The notes under the pieces are model-generated. The model worked only from the letters and a program-made list of their open reading frames with translations. It was not told the origin of the DNA and searched no databases. 64,000 nucleotides of DNA from Roseivivax isoporae LMG 25204 (GTDB taxonomy: Bacteria; Pseudomonadota; Alphaproteobacteria; Rhodobacterales; Rhodobacteraceae): assembly GCF_000521865.1 (NCBI RefSeq), contig NZ_JAME01000014.1, positions 1 through 64,000 on the forward strand, written 5' to 3'. This document shows positions 55,261 through 63,639 of the stretch, piece after piece (the stretch's first letter is position 1; every line of letters begins with the position of its first letter). Position numbers and translations under genes: made by a program.

Positions 55261-56084
55261 TCCCGATCGGCGGCATGACCGGGCAGACGGCCCTGACGCT
55301 GGTCAAGGCCACCGAGGACCGCGCGCGCGAGCTGATCCGGACATCGGCGCAGCACGAGCGCGCGATCTCGCATTTCCGCGAGAACATCGCCGACGTGAAC
55401 TCGGTGGACGACCTGATGGCCGACCCCGAGCTCTACGGCTTCGTCATGCGCGCCTTCGATCTCGAGGACCAGATCTTCGGCAAGGCGCTCATGTCCAAGA
55501 TGCTGAAGAGCGACATCGCCGAGCCCGATGCGCTGGTGAACCGGCTGTCCGACCCCCGGTTCAAGGAACTCTACAACGCGCTCGGCTTCGGTCCCGAGGG
55601 GGTCAACACGCTCAACACGATCAGCAGCCGCTGGCGCGAGGAGGTGGTCGACCGCTACGTGACACGGCAGATGATCGACACCTACAACGACCAGAACGAG
55701 ACGGTCGGCCGCGCGCTCGACTTCCGCGAGAAGATCGGCGGCGTCAGGAACTACTTCGACATCCTCAAGGACCAGGACCTGTCGGTGGTCATGCGCACCG
55801 CATTCGGCATCCCCGATGCGGTGGCGGGCATCGACATCGACCGCCAGGCCGAGATCCTCGCCGACAAGTTCGACCTCGAGTCCCTCAAAGACCCCGAGGA
55901 GATCGACCGCATCATGCGGCTCTACGTGACGCTGACCGACGCGAGGAACGGCGTGGCCGGCCTGTCCGCCGGAAGCGCCGCGGTGCAGATGCTGTCGACC
56001 GGCCTGAACAGGGGCGGCGCGTTCACGCCCATCACCATCGACATCGCCGCGATCAGCGCGCGGCCCGCGAACCCCTACGGCTGA
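55257..56084 (+). CDS. DUF1217 flagellar-associated protein
   Basis: This 275-residue helical protein has the DUF1217 (PF06748) pattern common in alphaproteobacterial flagellar clusters: ENIADVNSVDDLMADPELYGFVMRAFDLEDQIFGKALMSKML and DLSVVMRTAFGIPDAVAGIDIDRQAEIL. Its role is unproven; several members precede filament genes and may be exported or filament-associated. The start is fixed by the ATGA overlap with flbT. Confidence 0.85.
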   Translation: MIPIGGMTGQTALTLVKATEDRARELIRTSAQHERAISHFRENIADVNSVDDLMADPELYGFVMRAFDLEDQIFGKALMSKMLKSDIAEPDALVNRLSDPRFKELYNALGFGPEGVNTLNTISSRWREEVVDRYVTRQMIDTYNDQNETVGRALDFREKIGGVRNYFDILKDQDLSVVMRTAFGIPDAVAGIDIDRQAEILADKFDLESLKDPEEIDRIMRLYVTLTDARNGVAGLSAGSAAVQMLSTGLNRGGAFTPITIDIAAISARPANPYG

Positions 56085-56103
56085 ACCCGGACAGGAGATT
56101 CCC

Positions 56104-56835
56104 ATGGACCGACACATCCTCATCGCGGGGCAGGGCCGGGCCGGCACGACGCTCTTCTACAACATGCTGCGCCAGACGCTGCAGGGCTTCAGGCTGCCCG
56201 CGCGCGAGGTGCCCGCGGCGGGCTACGTCGCGCTGCCGGGCAGCTACGTGACCAAGCGCCCGCTCGACATCTTCGACATCCCGGGCATCCTGAAGCTCAA
56301 CGACAACCAGAAACGCGTGGACCTGATCGTGTCGCTGCGCGACCCGCGCGACCTTTTGACAAGCCGCCATGCGAGCGTGCCGGACGACTATTTCTGCCAT
56401 GCGGACCGCACCTACTTCGTGCCGCCCGACGGCAGCGCGCCGATGCTGACGAACCCGGGCCTCATCCCGACGCACCACGCCATCGCCGAGGTCGCCATGT
56501 CGGGCGTCTTTCCGCAGGGCGTGTTCCTGCTGAAATACGAACGCCTCGTGGCCGACCCCGAGGCGATGCAGGCGCAGCTCGCCCGCGACCTCGGGCTCGA
56601 GTTCGAGGGCCGCTTCTCGGATTTCCACAAGGCCGAGATCCCGGCCGACCTGCAGCGCGCGCTGAACGGCGTGCGGCCGGTGCAGCGCACCGAGATCCCG
56701 CGCTGGCAACGCCCCGAGCACCGCGCGCGCATCATCGACCAGTTCACCCGGTTCCCGGAACTCTTCGACATCCTCGTGGCGCTCGACTACGAGGACGACA
56801 ACCGCTGGTTCGACAGCTTCCGCGCCGCCGCCTGA
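56104..56835 (+). CDS. Sulfotransferase-like P-loop protein
   Basis: This 243-residue protein has the sulfotransferase fold. The N-terminal 5'-phosphosulfate loop is GQGRAGTTLFYNML (residues 9-22), and the 3'-phosphate-binding segment is VDLIVSLRDPRDLLTSRHAS (about 77-96). A segment LKYERLVADPEAMQAQLARDLGL is typical of the family. It would move sulfate from PAPS to a hydroxyl or amine. It is last in the flagellin-flaF-flbT-DUF1217 run, 19 bp after the preceding gene, so flagellin or a flagellin glycan is a plausible target; that is inference. Confidence 0.8.
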   Translation: MDRHILIAGQGRAGTTLFYNMLRQTLQGFRLPAREVPAAGYVALPGSYVTKRPLDIFDIPGILKLNDNQKRVDLIVSLRDPRDLLTSRHASVPDDYFCHADRTYFVPPDGSAPMLTNPGLIPTHHAIAEVAMSGVFPQGVFLLKYERLVADPEAMQAQLARDLGLEFEGRFSDFHKAEIPADLQRALNGVRPVQRTEIPRWQRPEHRARIIDQFTRFPELFDILVALDYEDDNRWFDSFRAAA

Positions 56836-56841
56836 GGCACC

Positions 56842-56875
56842 GCGCGCGGCACCGGGGCTGCCCGGACCCGCGCGC
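56842..56875. terminator. Bidirectional hairpin between the sulfotransferase and fliG
   Basis: Outer arms GCGCGCGG and CCGCGCGC (56842-56849 and 56868-56875) enclose an inner hairpin CCGGG/CCCGG (56852-56856 and 56861-56865). It lies in the 51-bp gap between convergent genes and probably ends both transcripts. Confidence 0.7.
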
Positions 56876-56886
56876 AGGCCGGGCCC

Positions 56887-57951
56887 TCAGCCCATCAGTT
56901 CCTCTTCCTCGGCGCCGATCGGCAGGACGATGACCTCGTCCGCCGCGAGCTGGCGCGCGCAGTCCAGCATCGCCGTCTGCGCGGCACGCACGTCGCGCGC
57001 GCGCACCTGGCCCATGGTGCGCAGCTCGTCCTCGAGCATGTCGCGCGACCGCTGGGGCAGGGCGGCGAAGAAGCGTTCCAGTACCGCGGCCTTCGCGCCC
57101 TTCAGCGCCATGGGCAGGGTGTTGCCGTCCACGCCGCGCATCACCCGCACGAGGCTCTGGGTGTCGAGCTTCACCAGGTCGTCGAAGGTGAACATCTTCT
57201 GGCGGATCGCCGGGAAGTCGTCGGGCATCTTCTCCTCGAGCCTCGGGGCGAGCCGTTCGAACGTGTCGTTGTCGAGCCGGTTGAAGAGCTCGGCCATCCG
57301 CTTTTCCTTCTCGGCGGCGGTCGGCTGCGCGGCGACCTCGGCCATGTCGCGGTTCAGCGCCTCCTCGATGTGGCGCATCATGTGGTGCGGCACGGCGTCC
57401 ATGCGGATCATGCGCTCGAGGATGCTGATCATGCGCTCCTCGCCGAGGAGCGGCAGCACGTTCGCCGCGACCGACGTCACGAGGTTCGACAGGATCGCGG
57501 CGGCTGTCTGGTCGTGCTCGCCGCGCAGGTAGTTCGCGATCGTGGTCTCGTTCAGCGCGCTGAACCGGGCCCAGAGGTCGCGTTCCTGCAGGGGCCCCCG
57601 GATCTCGCGCAGGATCGAGCTGACCTGGTCCTCGGGCAGCACCTTGCGCAGCATGGATTCCGCCATGGTGTACGAGCCGACGACGCTGCCGCCATTCGCG
57701 ACGGTCTCGCCGAATTCGCGCATGACCTTCTCGACCGAGGGCGCGGGGATGATGCCGAGTCCTGCCATCGCGTGGGTGATCTTTCGGATCTCGTCCTCCG
57801 AGAGCCGTTTCATCAGGGTGGTGCCGCGTTCCTCGCCGAGGCAGAGGAACAGCACCGCCGCCTTTTCGGGGCCGCGCAGGGATTGCGGCAGGCCCGATGT
57901 CGCGCGGGCCGGGGTGGAGATGGTCTTGCGTTCCATGGTTGCGGCGCTCAT
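56887..57951 (-). CDS. fliG: Flagellar motor switch protein FliG
   Basis: This 354-residue protein has the three FliG domains. The N-terminal part has GPEKAAVLFLCLGEERGTTLMKRLSEDEI. The middle has the EHDQTAAAILSNLVTSVAANVL stretch, similar to the conserved EHPQ motif region. The C-terminal torque domain has FTFDDLVKLDTQSLVRVMRGVDGNTLPMALKGAK. It transmits torque from the stator and sets rotation direction with FliM and FliN. It is the last gene of fliF-fliH-fliN-fliP-fliG. Confidence 0.95.
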   Translation of the reverse strand: MSAATMERKTISTPARATSGLPQSLRGPEKAAVLFLCLGEERGTTLMKRLSEDEIRKITHAMAGLGIIPAPSVEKVMREFGETVANGGSVVGSYTMAESMLRKVLPEDQVSSILREIRGPLQERDLWARFSALNETTIANYLRGEHDQTAAAILSNLVTSVAANVLPLLGEERMISILERMIRMDAVPHHMMRHIEEALNRDMAEVAAQPTAAEKEKRMAELFNRLDNDTFERLAPRLEEKMPDDFPAIRQKMFTFDDLVKLDTQSLVRVMRGVDGNTLPMALKGAKAAVLERFFAALPQRSRDMLEDELRTMGQVRARDVRAAQTAMLDCARQLAADEVIVLPIGAEEEELMG

Positions 57952-57976
57952 CGCTCTCGCTCCCTCTGCGTTGCGT

Positions 57977-58798
57977 TCATCCGCCGCCCGCGAGCGGCAG
58001 ATAGCTTTCCATCAGGCTGCCCGCGAGCATGTACCAACCGTCGATCAGCACGAAGAAGATCACCTTGAACGGCAGCGAGATCAGGACGGGGGGAAGCATC
58101 ATCATGCCCGCGCTCATCAGGATCGAGGCCACGATCAGGTCGATCGCCACGAAGGGCAGGTAGATCAGGAAACCGATGGCGAAGGCGCGCCGCAGCTCCG
58201 AGATCATGAAGGCCGGGACCAGCGACCGCCAGCTCGCCTCATCGGCGGTCGCGGCGGGCGGCTCGTTCGCCTCGGGCGTCGCGCCCTCGGACCGCGCCGC
58301 GATGTCCTCGAACAGCGCCAGGTCCTTCGGCCGCGTGTTGGCGAACATGAAGGTCTTGAACGGTGCCCCCATGCGCTCGATCGCCTGCCGCTCGGTGATC
58401 GTGTTCTCGAGCAGCGGCTCGAGGCCGTCCTCCCACGCGTCGACGAGGACCGGCTGCATGACGAAGAACGTCATGAAGAGCGCCATCGCCGACAGCACCA
58501 TGTTGGGTGGCGTCTGGTTGAGCCCGAGCGCCGAGCGCAGGATCGAGAACACGATGACGAAGCGCGTGAAGCTCGTCATCACGACAAGGAGCCCCGGCGC
58601 GATCGACAGCACCGTGAAGAGCGCCAGCAGCTGGACGATGCGGCCCGAGAGCTGCGCGTTCTCGTCCGATCCGGGCTGCGCGTCCGACAGCGCGTCGGAG
58701 AGCGCACCGAGAAAGCCGCCGGCCTCCTGTGCCGTGGCGGGCAGGGCCGCGAGCGCGAGGAGCGCCGCGGCGGAAAGGAGGGCGGCAGCCCGGCTCAT
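57977..58798 (-). CDS. fliP: Flagellar export gate protein FliP
   Basis: This 273-residue protein has a cleavable signal peptide (ALLALAALPATAQ) and four membrane helices with FliP signatures: LFTVLSIAPGLLVVMTSFTRFVIVFSILRSALG, LMTFFVMQPVL-type sequence and FAIGFLIYLPFVAIDLIVASILMSAGMMMLPP. It forms the core of the type III export gate with FliQ and FliR, which are not in the window. It starts 4 bp after fliN. Confidence 0.96.
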   Translation of the reverse strand: MSRAAALLSAAALLALAALPATAQEAGGFLGALSDALSDAQPGSDENAQLSGRIVQLLALFTVLSIAPGLLVVMTSFTRFVIVFSILRSALGLNQTPPNMVLSAMALFMTFFVMQPVLVDAWEDGLEPLLENTITERQAIERMGAPFKTFMFANTRPKDLALFEDIAARSEGATPEANEPPAATADEASWRSLVPAFMISELRRAFAIGFLIYLPFVAIDLIVASILMSAGMMMLPPVLISLPFKVIFFVLIDGWYMLAGSLMESYLPLAGGG

Positions 58799-58802
58799 GC
58801 GC

Positions 58803-59258
58803 TCAGAATTCGCTCACGTGGTCGCGCACGATCTCGGTCAGGGACACGCCGATGCGGTCGCCCGCGAGCTTGACCAGTTCCCCGCGCGCCACGAGGCGGT
58901 CGTTGACCACCAGCTCCACCGGCTCCCCGATCCGCTGGTCGAGCTCGATCACCGATCCGCGCGTCAGCTTCAGCAGCGTCGAGATCGGCATGCGGCAATC
59001 GCCCAGCACCACCTTGACCTCGAGATCGACGTTCAGCATCGCCTGGATGCTGCGGCCCGCCACGCCGTCGCCCTCGGGCTTCGCAGTGGTGGTGACCGAC
59101 TGGCTCTCGTCGAATTCCGGGATCGTCGCGCCGAAATCCTGGTCGCCGGTGGCATCGTCCGCGGCAGCGGGCGCCTCGGCCACGCCGACGCCGGCGGATG
59201 CCTCGCGGGGCTCCTCTGCGGGCTTGCCGCGCGGGCTCGTCTTCCTGTCGTCACTCAT
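58803..59258 (-). CDS. fliN: Flagellar motor switch protein FliN
   Basis: This is a 151-residue protein. The acidic N-terminal 75 residues look disordered. The C-terminal SpoA domain reads LNVDLEVKVVLGDCRMPISTLLKLTRGSVIELDQRIGEPVELVVNDRLVARGELVKLAGDRIGVSLTEIV, the FliN signature. It builds the C ring with FliG and FliM. It overlaps the FliH-like gene by 8 bp. Confidence 0.95.
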   Translation of the reverse strand: MSDDRKTSPRGKPAEEPREASAGVGVAEAPAAADDATGDQDFGATIPEFDESQSVTTTAKPEGDGVAGRSIQAMLNVDLEVKVVLGDCRMPISTLLKLTRGSVIELDQRIGEPVELVVNDRLVARGELVKLAGDRIGVSLTEIVRDHVSEF

Positions 59259-59919
59259 CGGCTATGCTCCGTCCCGGTGCCGGCCTGACGCCGGTCTCCT
59301 TCGCCTCGCGCAGCGTCGCGATCACGCGGTCGCAGAGCGACGCAAAGTGCGTTTCCATGAACCCGTTGTTCCATTCCACCCGGCCGTCGCCGGGCCCGAG
59401 CGTGTCGTCGCGGATGATCTCGATCCGCGCGTCGAGCCCGAGCGCCTCGGCCTCCGCCTCGATCCCGGGGCCAAGCCGCTCGGCGCTGTCGGAGGACAGG
59501 CGCACGCGCACGCGGCCCGCCCCGAGCGTGAGCTTGAGCGCCGCCAGCACCTCGGTCCGGAGGCGCCCGGGTCCGAGCCTGCCCAGGATTTCCGGCGCGA
59601 ACTTCTCGCAGAGCGCAAAGGCGAAGTCGGCGGCGTCGGCCTCGAGCTGTGCGCGGTGCAGGTCGGTCGCCGCGACGAGGTCCTGCATGCCGGCGGCCAG
59701 CGTGCCGAGCGCCGAGAGCCTCAGGCGCTGCATCTCGGCGTGGGCTTCGGCCATCGCGATGCGGTGTCCCTCGACGCGCCCGTCCTCGAACCCTTCGCGA
59801 CGCGCGGCCTCGATGCGGCCGAGAATCTCGTCCTCGGCCGCGTCCTCGGCGGCGATGCCCACGCCGCCGCGCTCGATCTCGATCTCCCGGTCGAAGTCCC
59901 GGTCAAAGACGAAGCGCAT
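59251..59919 (-). CDS. fliH: FliH-like flagellar export regulator
   Basis: This 222-residue helical protein has an N-terminal acidic stretch, a central Ala/Glu-rich coiled coil (GFEDGRVEGHRIAMAEAHAEMQRLRLSALG) and a C-terminal domain with LGAGRVRVRLSSDSAERLGPGIEAEAEALG and VEWNNGFMETHFASL. This is the FliH/YscL layout, although the sequence is weakly conserved. FliH regulates the FliI ATPase. It starts 3 bp after fliF and overlaps fliN. Confidence 0.8.
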   Translation of the reverse strand: MRFVFDRDFDREIEIERGGVGIAAEDAAEDEILGRIEAARREGFEDGRVEGHRIAMAEAHAEMQRLRLSALGTLAAGMQDLVAATDLHRAQLEADAADFAFALCEKFAPEILGRLGPGRLRTEVLAALKLTLGAGRVRVRLSSDSAERLGPGIEAEAEALGLDARIEIIRDDTLGPGDGRVEWNNGFMETHFASLCDRVIATLREAKETGVRPAPGRSIADE

Positions 59920-59922
59920 GGA

Positions 59923-61635
59923 TCAGGCCCCCTCGGCCAGCCAGTGGCGCAGCACCCGGATCGACTCGTCGGGTTCGGCGTCCACCAGTTCCCCCACCGA
60001 CTGGACGCGGCGGCGGCGCACGCCCCCGCGGACCGACGCGAGGGACACGAGGTCGTCGGGCGCGTCGTCGTCGATGATGCCGTCGAGGGCGGGCTCGATG
60101 CGCGTCACGCGCCCGTCGTCGCCGGTGATCATGCGCCGGCCGGGATTGGCCGGGATTTGCGGCCGCGCCACGTCGGTGCCGACCTGCTGCGGCGCGGCCT
60201 CGCCCTTCGGCAGGGCCGCCGCGTCGGCGTCCGGTGCGGGCGCCGGCGGCGCGTCGAGCGCGCGGCGCAGCGCGGGTCGCACCGCGAAGACGAGGATCGC
60301 CACCACGATGGCGAGCGCCAGCACGCCGCGCAGGATCGACATCATGTTCCGCGCGAGAAGGTCGCCCAGCAGGCTGCCCTGCGCGAGGCCGGTATCCTCC
60401 TCGAAGGTCATGAACTGCAGCGATTCCACCGACACCGTGTCGCCGCGCTCGGCATCGAAGCCGATGGCGGAGCGCACGAGCCGCTCGATGCGCTCGATCT
60501 CCTCCGGGGTGCGCTCGCGGTAGACGGCGGCGCCGTTCGGACCGGTCTCGTAGATGCCGTTGACCAGCACCGCGACCGACACGCGCTCCACGTCGCCCGG
60601 CTCGCGCACCGTCTCGGACAGGGTCGATCCGATCTCGTAGTTCACGATCTCGTCCGACTGGGTCGACCGCGAGGAGGACCGCGGCCCGTCCTCGGCCGCA
60701 TCGGCCAATTCGGGCGGCAGCTGGTTCGCGACGCCGACCTGGCCCGCGGCGGCCTCCGAGCCCTCGGTCGCCTCCTCCCGCGTCTCGGTCGAGCGGATCA
60801 CCTGCTGGTCGGGGTCGAAGCTTTCCTGCCGGATGACCTGCCGCTCGGTGCTGAGGTCCACGCGCGCCTGCACCCGCACGTTTGCGGCGCCCACGCGCGC
60901 GGCGAGGATCTCGGTCACGCTGCGCGACAGGCGCTCCTCCATGGCGGCCTGGTCGCTTGTCACCGCCGCCTCGCCGGGCAGGTCGCTGTCGCGCCCGAGG
61001 ATCGTCTCGCCGCTGGCCGACAGCACGGTGACGGCGCCGGGAGACATGTCGGGCACGGCCGAGGCCACGAGCGCGCGGATCGCCAGCGCCTGCCGCCGGC
61101 TGATCGCGTAGCCGGCGCGCGACCGCACGATGACCGACGCGGTGGCCTCGGGACGGGTGCGCGAGAAGGCCTCGCGTTCGGGAATGACGAGGTGAACGCG
61201 CGCGGCCTCGATCCCGTCGATGGTGCGGACCGAGCGCGACAGCTCGCCCTCGAGCGCGCGGAGCCGGTTCACCCGCTGCATGAAGGTGTTCATGCCAAGC
61301 CCGCTTGCGTCGTCGAACAGCTCCCAGCCGGGCGTGCCCTGCGAGGGCAGACCCTGGTCGGCGAGCGTCATGCGGGCCCGGGCGATGTCGGCCTCGGGCA
61401 CGCTGACCACCGATCCTGCGCGGTCGAGCTCGACGCGGAAGCCCGCCTGCTCCAACGTGCTGACGATGCGGCTCGCCGATGCCGGGTCGAGGTCGCCGTA
61501 GAGCGGCCGGAAGGACGGTGTCATCACCGTGCCGAGCCCGAGCACCAGGAGGAGCACGAGACCGACGCCTGTCGCACCAAGGGCGATCAGTCGCCCGCGG
61601 CCGAGCGCCATGAGATTCTGAGTGAGCACGTTCAC
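59923..61635 (-). CDS. fliF: Flagellar MS-ring protein FliF
   Basis: This protein of about 570 residues has an N-terminal membrane helix (GATGVGLVLLLVLGLGTV) and the YscJ/FliF domain (FRPLYGDLDPASASRIVSTLEQAGFRVEL). MNTFMQRVNRLRALEGELSRSV and PDMSPGAVTVLSASGETI follow, then a second helix (GVLALAIVVAILVFAVRPALRR). The C-terminal FliG-binding tail reads ESIRVLRHWLAEG. The GTG at 61635 with AGGCAGAG upstream is used; a GTG 10 codons earlier (61665) is possible. It heads fliF-fliH-fliN-fliP-fliG. Confidence 0.95.
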   Translation of the reverse strand: MNVLTQNLMALGRGRLIALGATGVGLVLLLVLGLGTVMTPSFRPLYGDLDPASASRIVSTLEQAGFRVELDRAGSVVSVPEADIARARMTLADQGLPSQGTPGWELFDDASGLGMNTFMQRVNRLRALEGELSRSVRTIDGIEAARVHLVIPEREAFSRTRPEATASVIVRSRAGYAISRRQALAIRALVASAVPDMSPGAVTVLSASGETILGRDSDLPGEAAVTSDQAAMEERLSRSVTEILAARVGAANVRVQARVDLSTERQVIRQESFDPDQQVIRSTETREEATEGSEAAAGQVGVANQLPPELADAAEDGPRSSSRSTQSDEIVNYEIGSTLSETVREPGDVERVSVAVLVNGIYETGPNGAAVYRERTPEEIERIERLVRSAIGFDAERGDTVSVESLQFMTFEEDTGLAQGSLLGDLLARNMMSILRGVLALAIVVAILVFAVRPALRRALDAPPAPAPDADAAALPKGEAAPQQVGTDVARPQIPANPGRRMITGDDGRVTRIEPALDGIIDDDAPDDLVSLASVRGGVRRRRVQSVGELVDAEPDESIRVLRHWLAEGA

Positions 61636-61722
61636 AGCTGCTCTGCCTGTTTCTGCCTCGTGCACGTTGTATGCCGGTGAATTTTTCTTATCCGGCCGTG
61701 CTTATCCATGATCGTGACCTTT

Positions 61723-61770
61723 TTATTCTTGTGCGTCAATTGTAAATTTGCCAAGATTAGACAAGAACAA
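61723..61770. promoter_or_regulatory. Decamer boxes in the fliF/fliL divergent promoter
   Basis: CCAAGATTAG and ACAAGAACAA lie head to tail at 61751-61770, facing fliL. TTATTCTTGT (61723-61732), the exact complement of ACAAGAATAA, faces fliF. These match the decamer family at 31.4, 44.7 and 51.4 kb. Confidence 0.6.
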
Positions 61771-61799
61771 AGCAAACCATAAGTCGGGCAGGACATACG

Positions 61800-62348
61800 G
61801 TGGCGGACGAGGAGAAGCCGAAACGCCCTCTGAAGCGGCGCGTGCTGATCGCAGCCGCCCTTCTGGCGTTCTGCGCCGTGGCGGGCGCCGGCGGCATGGC
61901 GATCGCCATGGGGCCGCAATCCTTCCTTGCGCTCGTCATGGGCACGCCCGCGGACGCGGAAGCGGCCGAGGCGCCGGGCGAGACCGGCGGGCCCGCCGAG
62001 GGCTCCCGCGAGCACGTCAAGGCTGGCGAGGTCACCATCGTGCCGCTCGACGAGATGATCGTGAACATCACCGCCATCACGCTCACCGGACGCAAGACCA
62101 CGCGCTTTCTCAAGCTCGACCTCGCCCTCGTGGTCGATCCGGGCCGGGATGGTGCCGACCGGGTCGCCGATCGCGGCCTGTTCCTGCGCGACACGATCCA
62201 GGACTACCTGCGCCAGCTGACCGAGGACGATCTCGACGGCAGCGCGGGGCTCGCGCTGCTCAAGGCGGAAATCCTGCGCCGCGCGCGCGCCGTGACCGAG
62301 AGCGACGCACCCCGCGAGGTGCTCATTGCCGACATGGTGATCCAATGA
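61800..62348 (+). CDS. fliL: Flagellar basal body-associated protein FliL
   Basis: This 182-residue protein has a short cytoplasmic N-terminus, one membrane helix (VLIAAALLAFCAVAGAGGMAIAMG) and a periplasmic domain with VTIVPLDEMIVNITAITLTGRKTTRFLKLDLALVV and LFLRDTIQDYLRQLTEDDLDGSAGLALLKAEIL, the FliL pattern. It supports stator function. The start is a GTG with GGGCAGG upstream. It overlaps fliM by 4 bp (ATGA). Confidence 0.94.
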   Translation: MADEEKPKRPLKRRVLIAAALLAFCAVAGAGGMAIAMGPQSFLALVMGTPADAEAAEAPGETGGPAEGSREHVKAGEVTIVPLDEMIVNITAITLTGRKTTRFLKLDLALVVDPGRDGADRVADRGLFLRDTIQDYLRQLTEDDLDGSAGLALLKAEILRRARAVTESDAPREVLIADMVIQ

Positions 62349-63265
62349 ACAAGGCCGCAACCGAGGGCTTCAGCCTCGAGGAGGAGATCATCCGCGTCAC
62401 CGCGGAGAACATCGAGCGCCTGCCGATGCTCGAGCCGATCTTCGAGCGTCACGTGCAGAACCTCGCGGCCGCGATGAAGGGCTTCTCGGGCGTGCCTGCC
62501 GAGGCCGAGCTGGTCGGGCTCGACTACGCCGGCGTGGGGGCCGCGCTGGCGGGCATCGGTCCGCACTGGCTGGCCATCGTCTGCGAGGCGCAGCCCTGGG
62601 ACGGAAGCTTTGCCGTCGCGATCGATCCGAACCTCCTTTTCTCGCTCCTCGAGATCCTGCTCGGCGGCCGGGCGGCCGATCCGGGCGAATGGGTCCCGCG
62701 CAGCTTCACCTCGATCGAGAAACGGCTCGCCACGCAGATCTGCGGGCTGGTGCTGTCCGAGCTCTCGACCGCCTTCGCGCCGGTCGAGAAGGCGAGCTTC
62801 CACGTCTCGCATTTCGAGAGCAGCCCGCAGGCCACGATGATCGCGCCGGCCAAGAGTCCCTGCGTCAAGGTCACGCTGAACGTGACGCTCGAGGGGCGCG
62901 GCGGCGAGCTGGCCATCGTCCTGCCGCACAACACCCTGCACCCGGTACGCGACAAGCTGTCCGAACTGGTGATGGGCGAGAGCATCGGCACCGAGGACGG
63001 CTGGCAGGACCGCATGGAACAGGCCCTGTCGGACACGAGCGTGCGCCTGACCGCGATCCTGCAGACGCTGCGCGTGCCGCTGTCCGATGCGCTCGCGTGG
63101 CGCAAGGGACAGGTGCTCGATCTCGGCATCGGGCCCGACGACGAGGTTGCGGTCGCGGCGAGCGGGCGGACATTGCTGCGCGGGGCCATGGGCCGGCGGC
63201 GGAGCGGGGCCGCGGCCCTGCGGGTGACGGAAATCCTTTTTGACAGGAACGGGGTAATCAGATGA
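62345..63265 (+). CDS. fliM: Flagellar motor switch protein FliM
   Basis: This 306-residue protein has the FliM middle domain (LPMLEPIFERHVQNLAAAMKGFSG, LLFSLLEILLGGRAADPGEWVPRSFTSIEKRLA) and a C-terminal SpoA domain (LTAILQTLRVPLSDALAWRKGQVLDLGIGPDDEVAVAASGRTLLRGAMG). The N-terminal CheY-binding peptide is not obvious. It couples FliG and FliN in the C ring. Overlaps join it to fliL upstream and to the next gene downstream. Confidence 0.94.
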   Translation: MNKAATEGFSLEEEIIRVTAENIERLPMLEPIFERHVQNLAAAMKGFSGVPAEAELVGLDYAGVGAALAGIGPHWLAIVCEAQPWDGSFAVAIDPNLLFSLLEILLGGRAADPGEWVPRSFTSIEKRLATQICGLVLSELSTAFAPVEKASFHVSHFESSPQATMIAPAKSPCVKVTLNVTLEGRGGELAIVLPHNTLHPVRDKLSELVMGESIGTEDGWQDRMEQALSDTSVRLTAILQTLRVPLSDALAWRKGQVLDLGIGPDDEVAVAASGRTLLRGAMGRRRSGAAALRVTEILFDRNGVIR

Positions 63266-63639
63266 CCGGTCTCTTCATCGACATGATGATCATGGCACTC
63301 CTTCTCGGCGCGATCGGCTTCGGCCTCGTGCTGGAGCGTCGCGTGCGCCGGCTGATGCAGGTCCTGCAGGAGCTGCAGCCGGCGGTGGACCAGTTCGCCC
63401 AGGCCGTGGACCGGACCGAGGAGACCGTGGTGGCGCTCCGCGGTCGCACATCCGGCCGCGAGGCCCCGGCGCCGCAGCCCGAGACCGCGGCCACGCGGCT
63501 CTCGCCGCTGCCGACCATGCGCAACCTGCGCAACCAGGCGGCGCGGGCGATGCAGGCCGGCACCGGCGTCGCGGCGGTCGAGGGCAAGGCCGACATGGTG
63601 CGGTCCTTCTTCGAGACGGCGCAGCGGAGGCAGTCGTGA
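63262..63639 (+). CDS. PflI-like (DUF6468-type) flagellar positioning protein
   Basis: This 125-residue protein has one N-terminal membrane helix (MMIMALLLGAIGFGLVLERRVRRLMQVLQ) and a helical, partly Pro-rich cytoplasmic region. Size, topology and position right after fliL-fliM match the Caulobacter PflI family, involved in flagellar positioning. The assignment relies mainly on synteny and topology. Its start overlaps the fliM stop, and its own stop overlaps the next gene (GTGA). Confidence 0.62.
   Translation: MTGLFIDMMIMALLLGAIGFGLVLERRVRRLMQVLQELQPAVDQFAQAVDRTEETVVALRGRTSGREAPAPQPETAATRLSPLPTMRNLRNQAARAMQAGTGVAAVEGKADMVRSFFETAQRRQS

Noticed and set aside
58729-61680. Plus-strand open frame of about 983 codons across fliN-fliF
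   Set aside because: It is antisense to four recognised flagellar genes and has no domain of its own.
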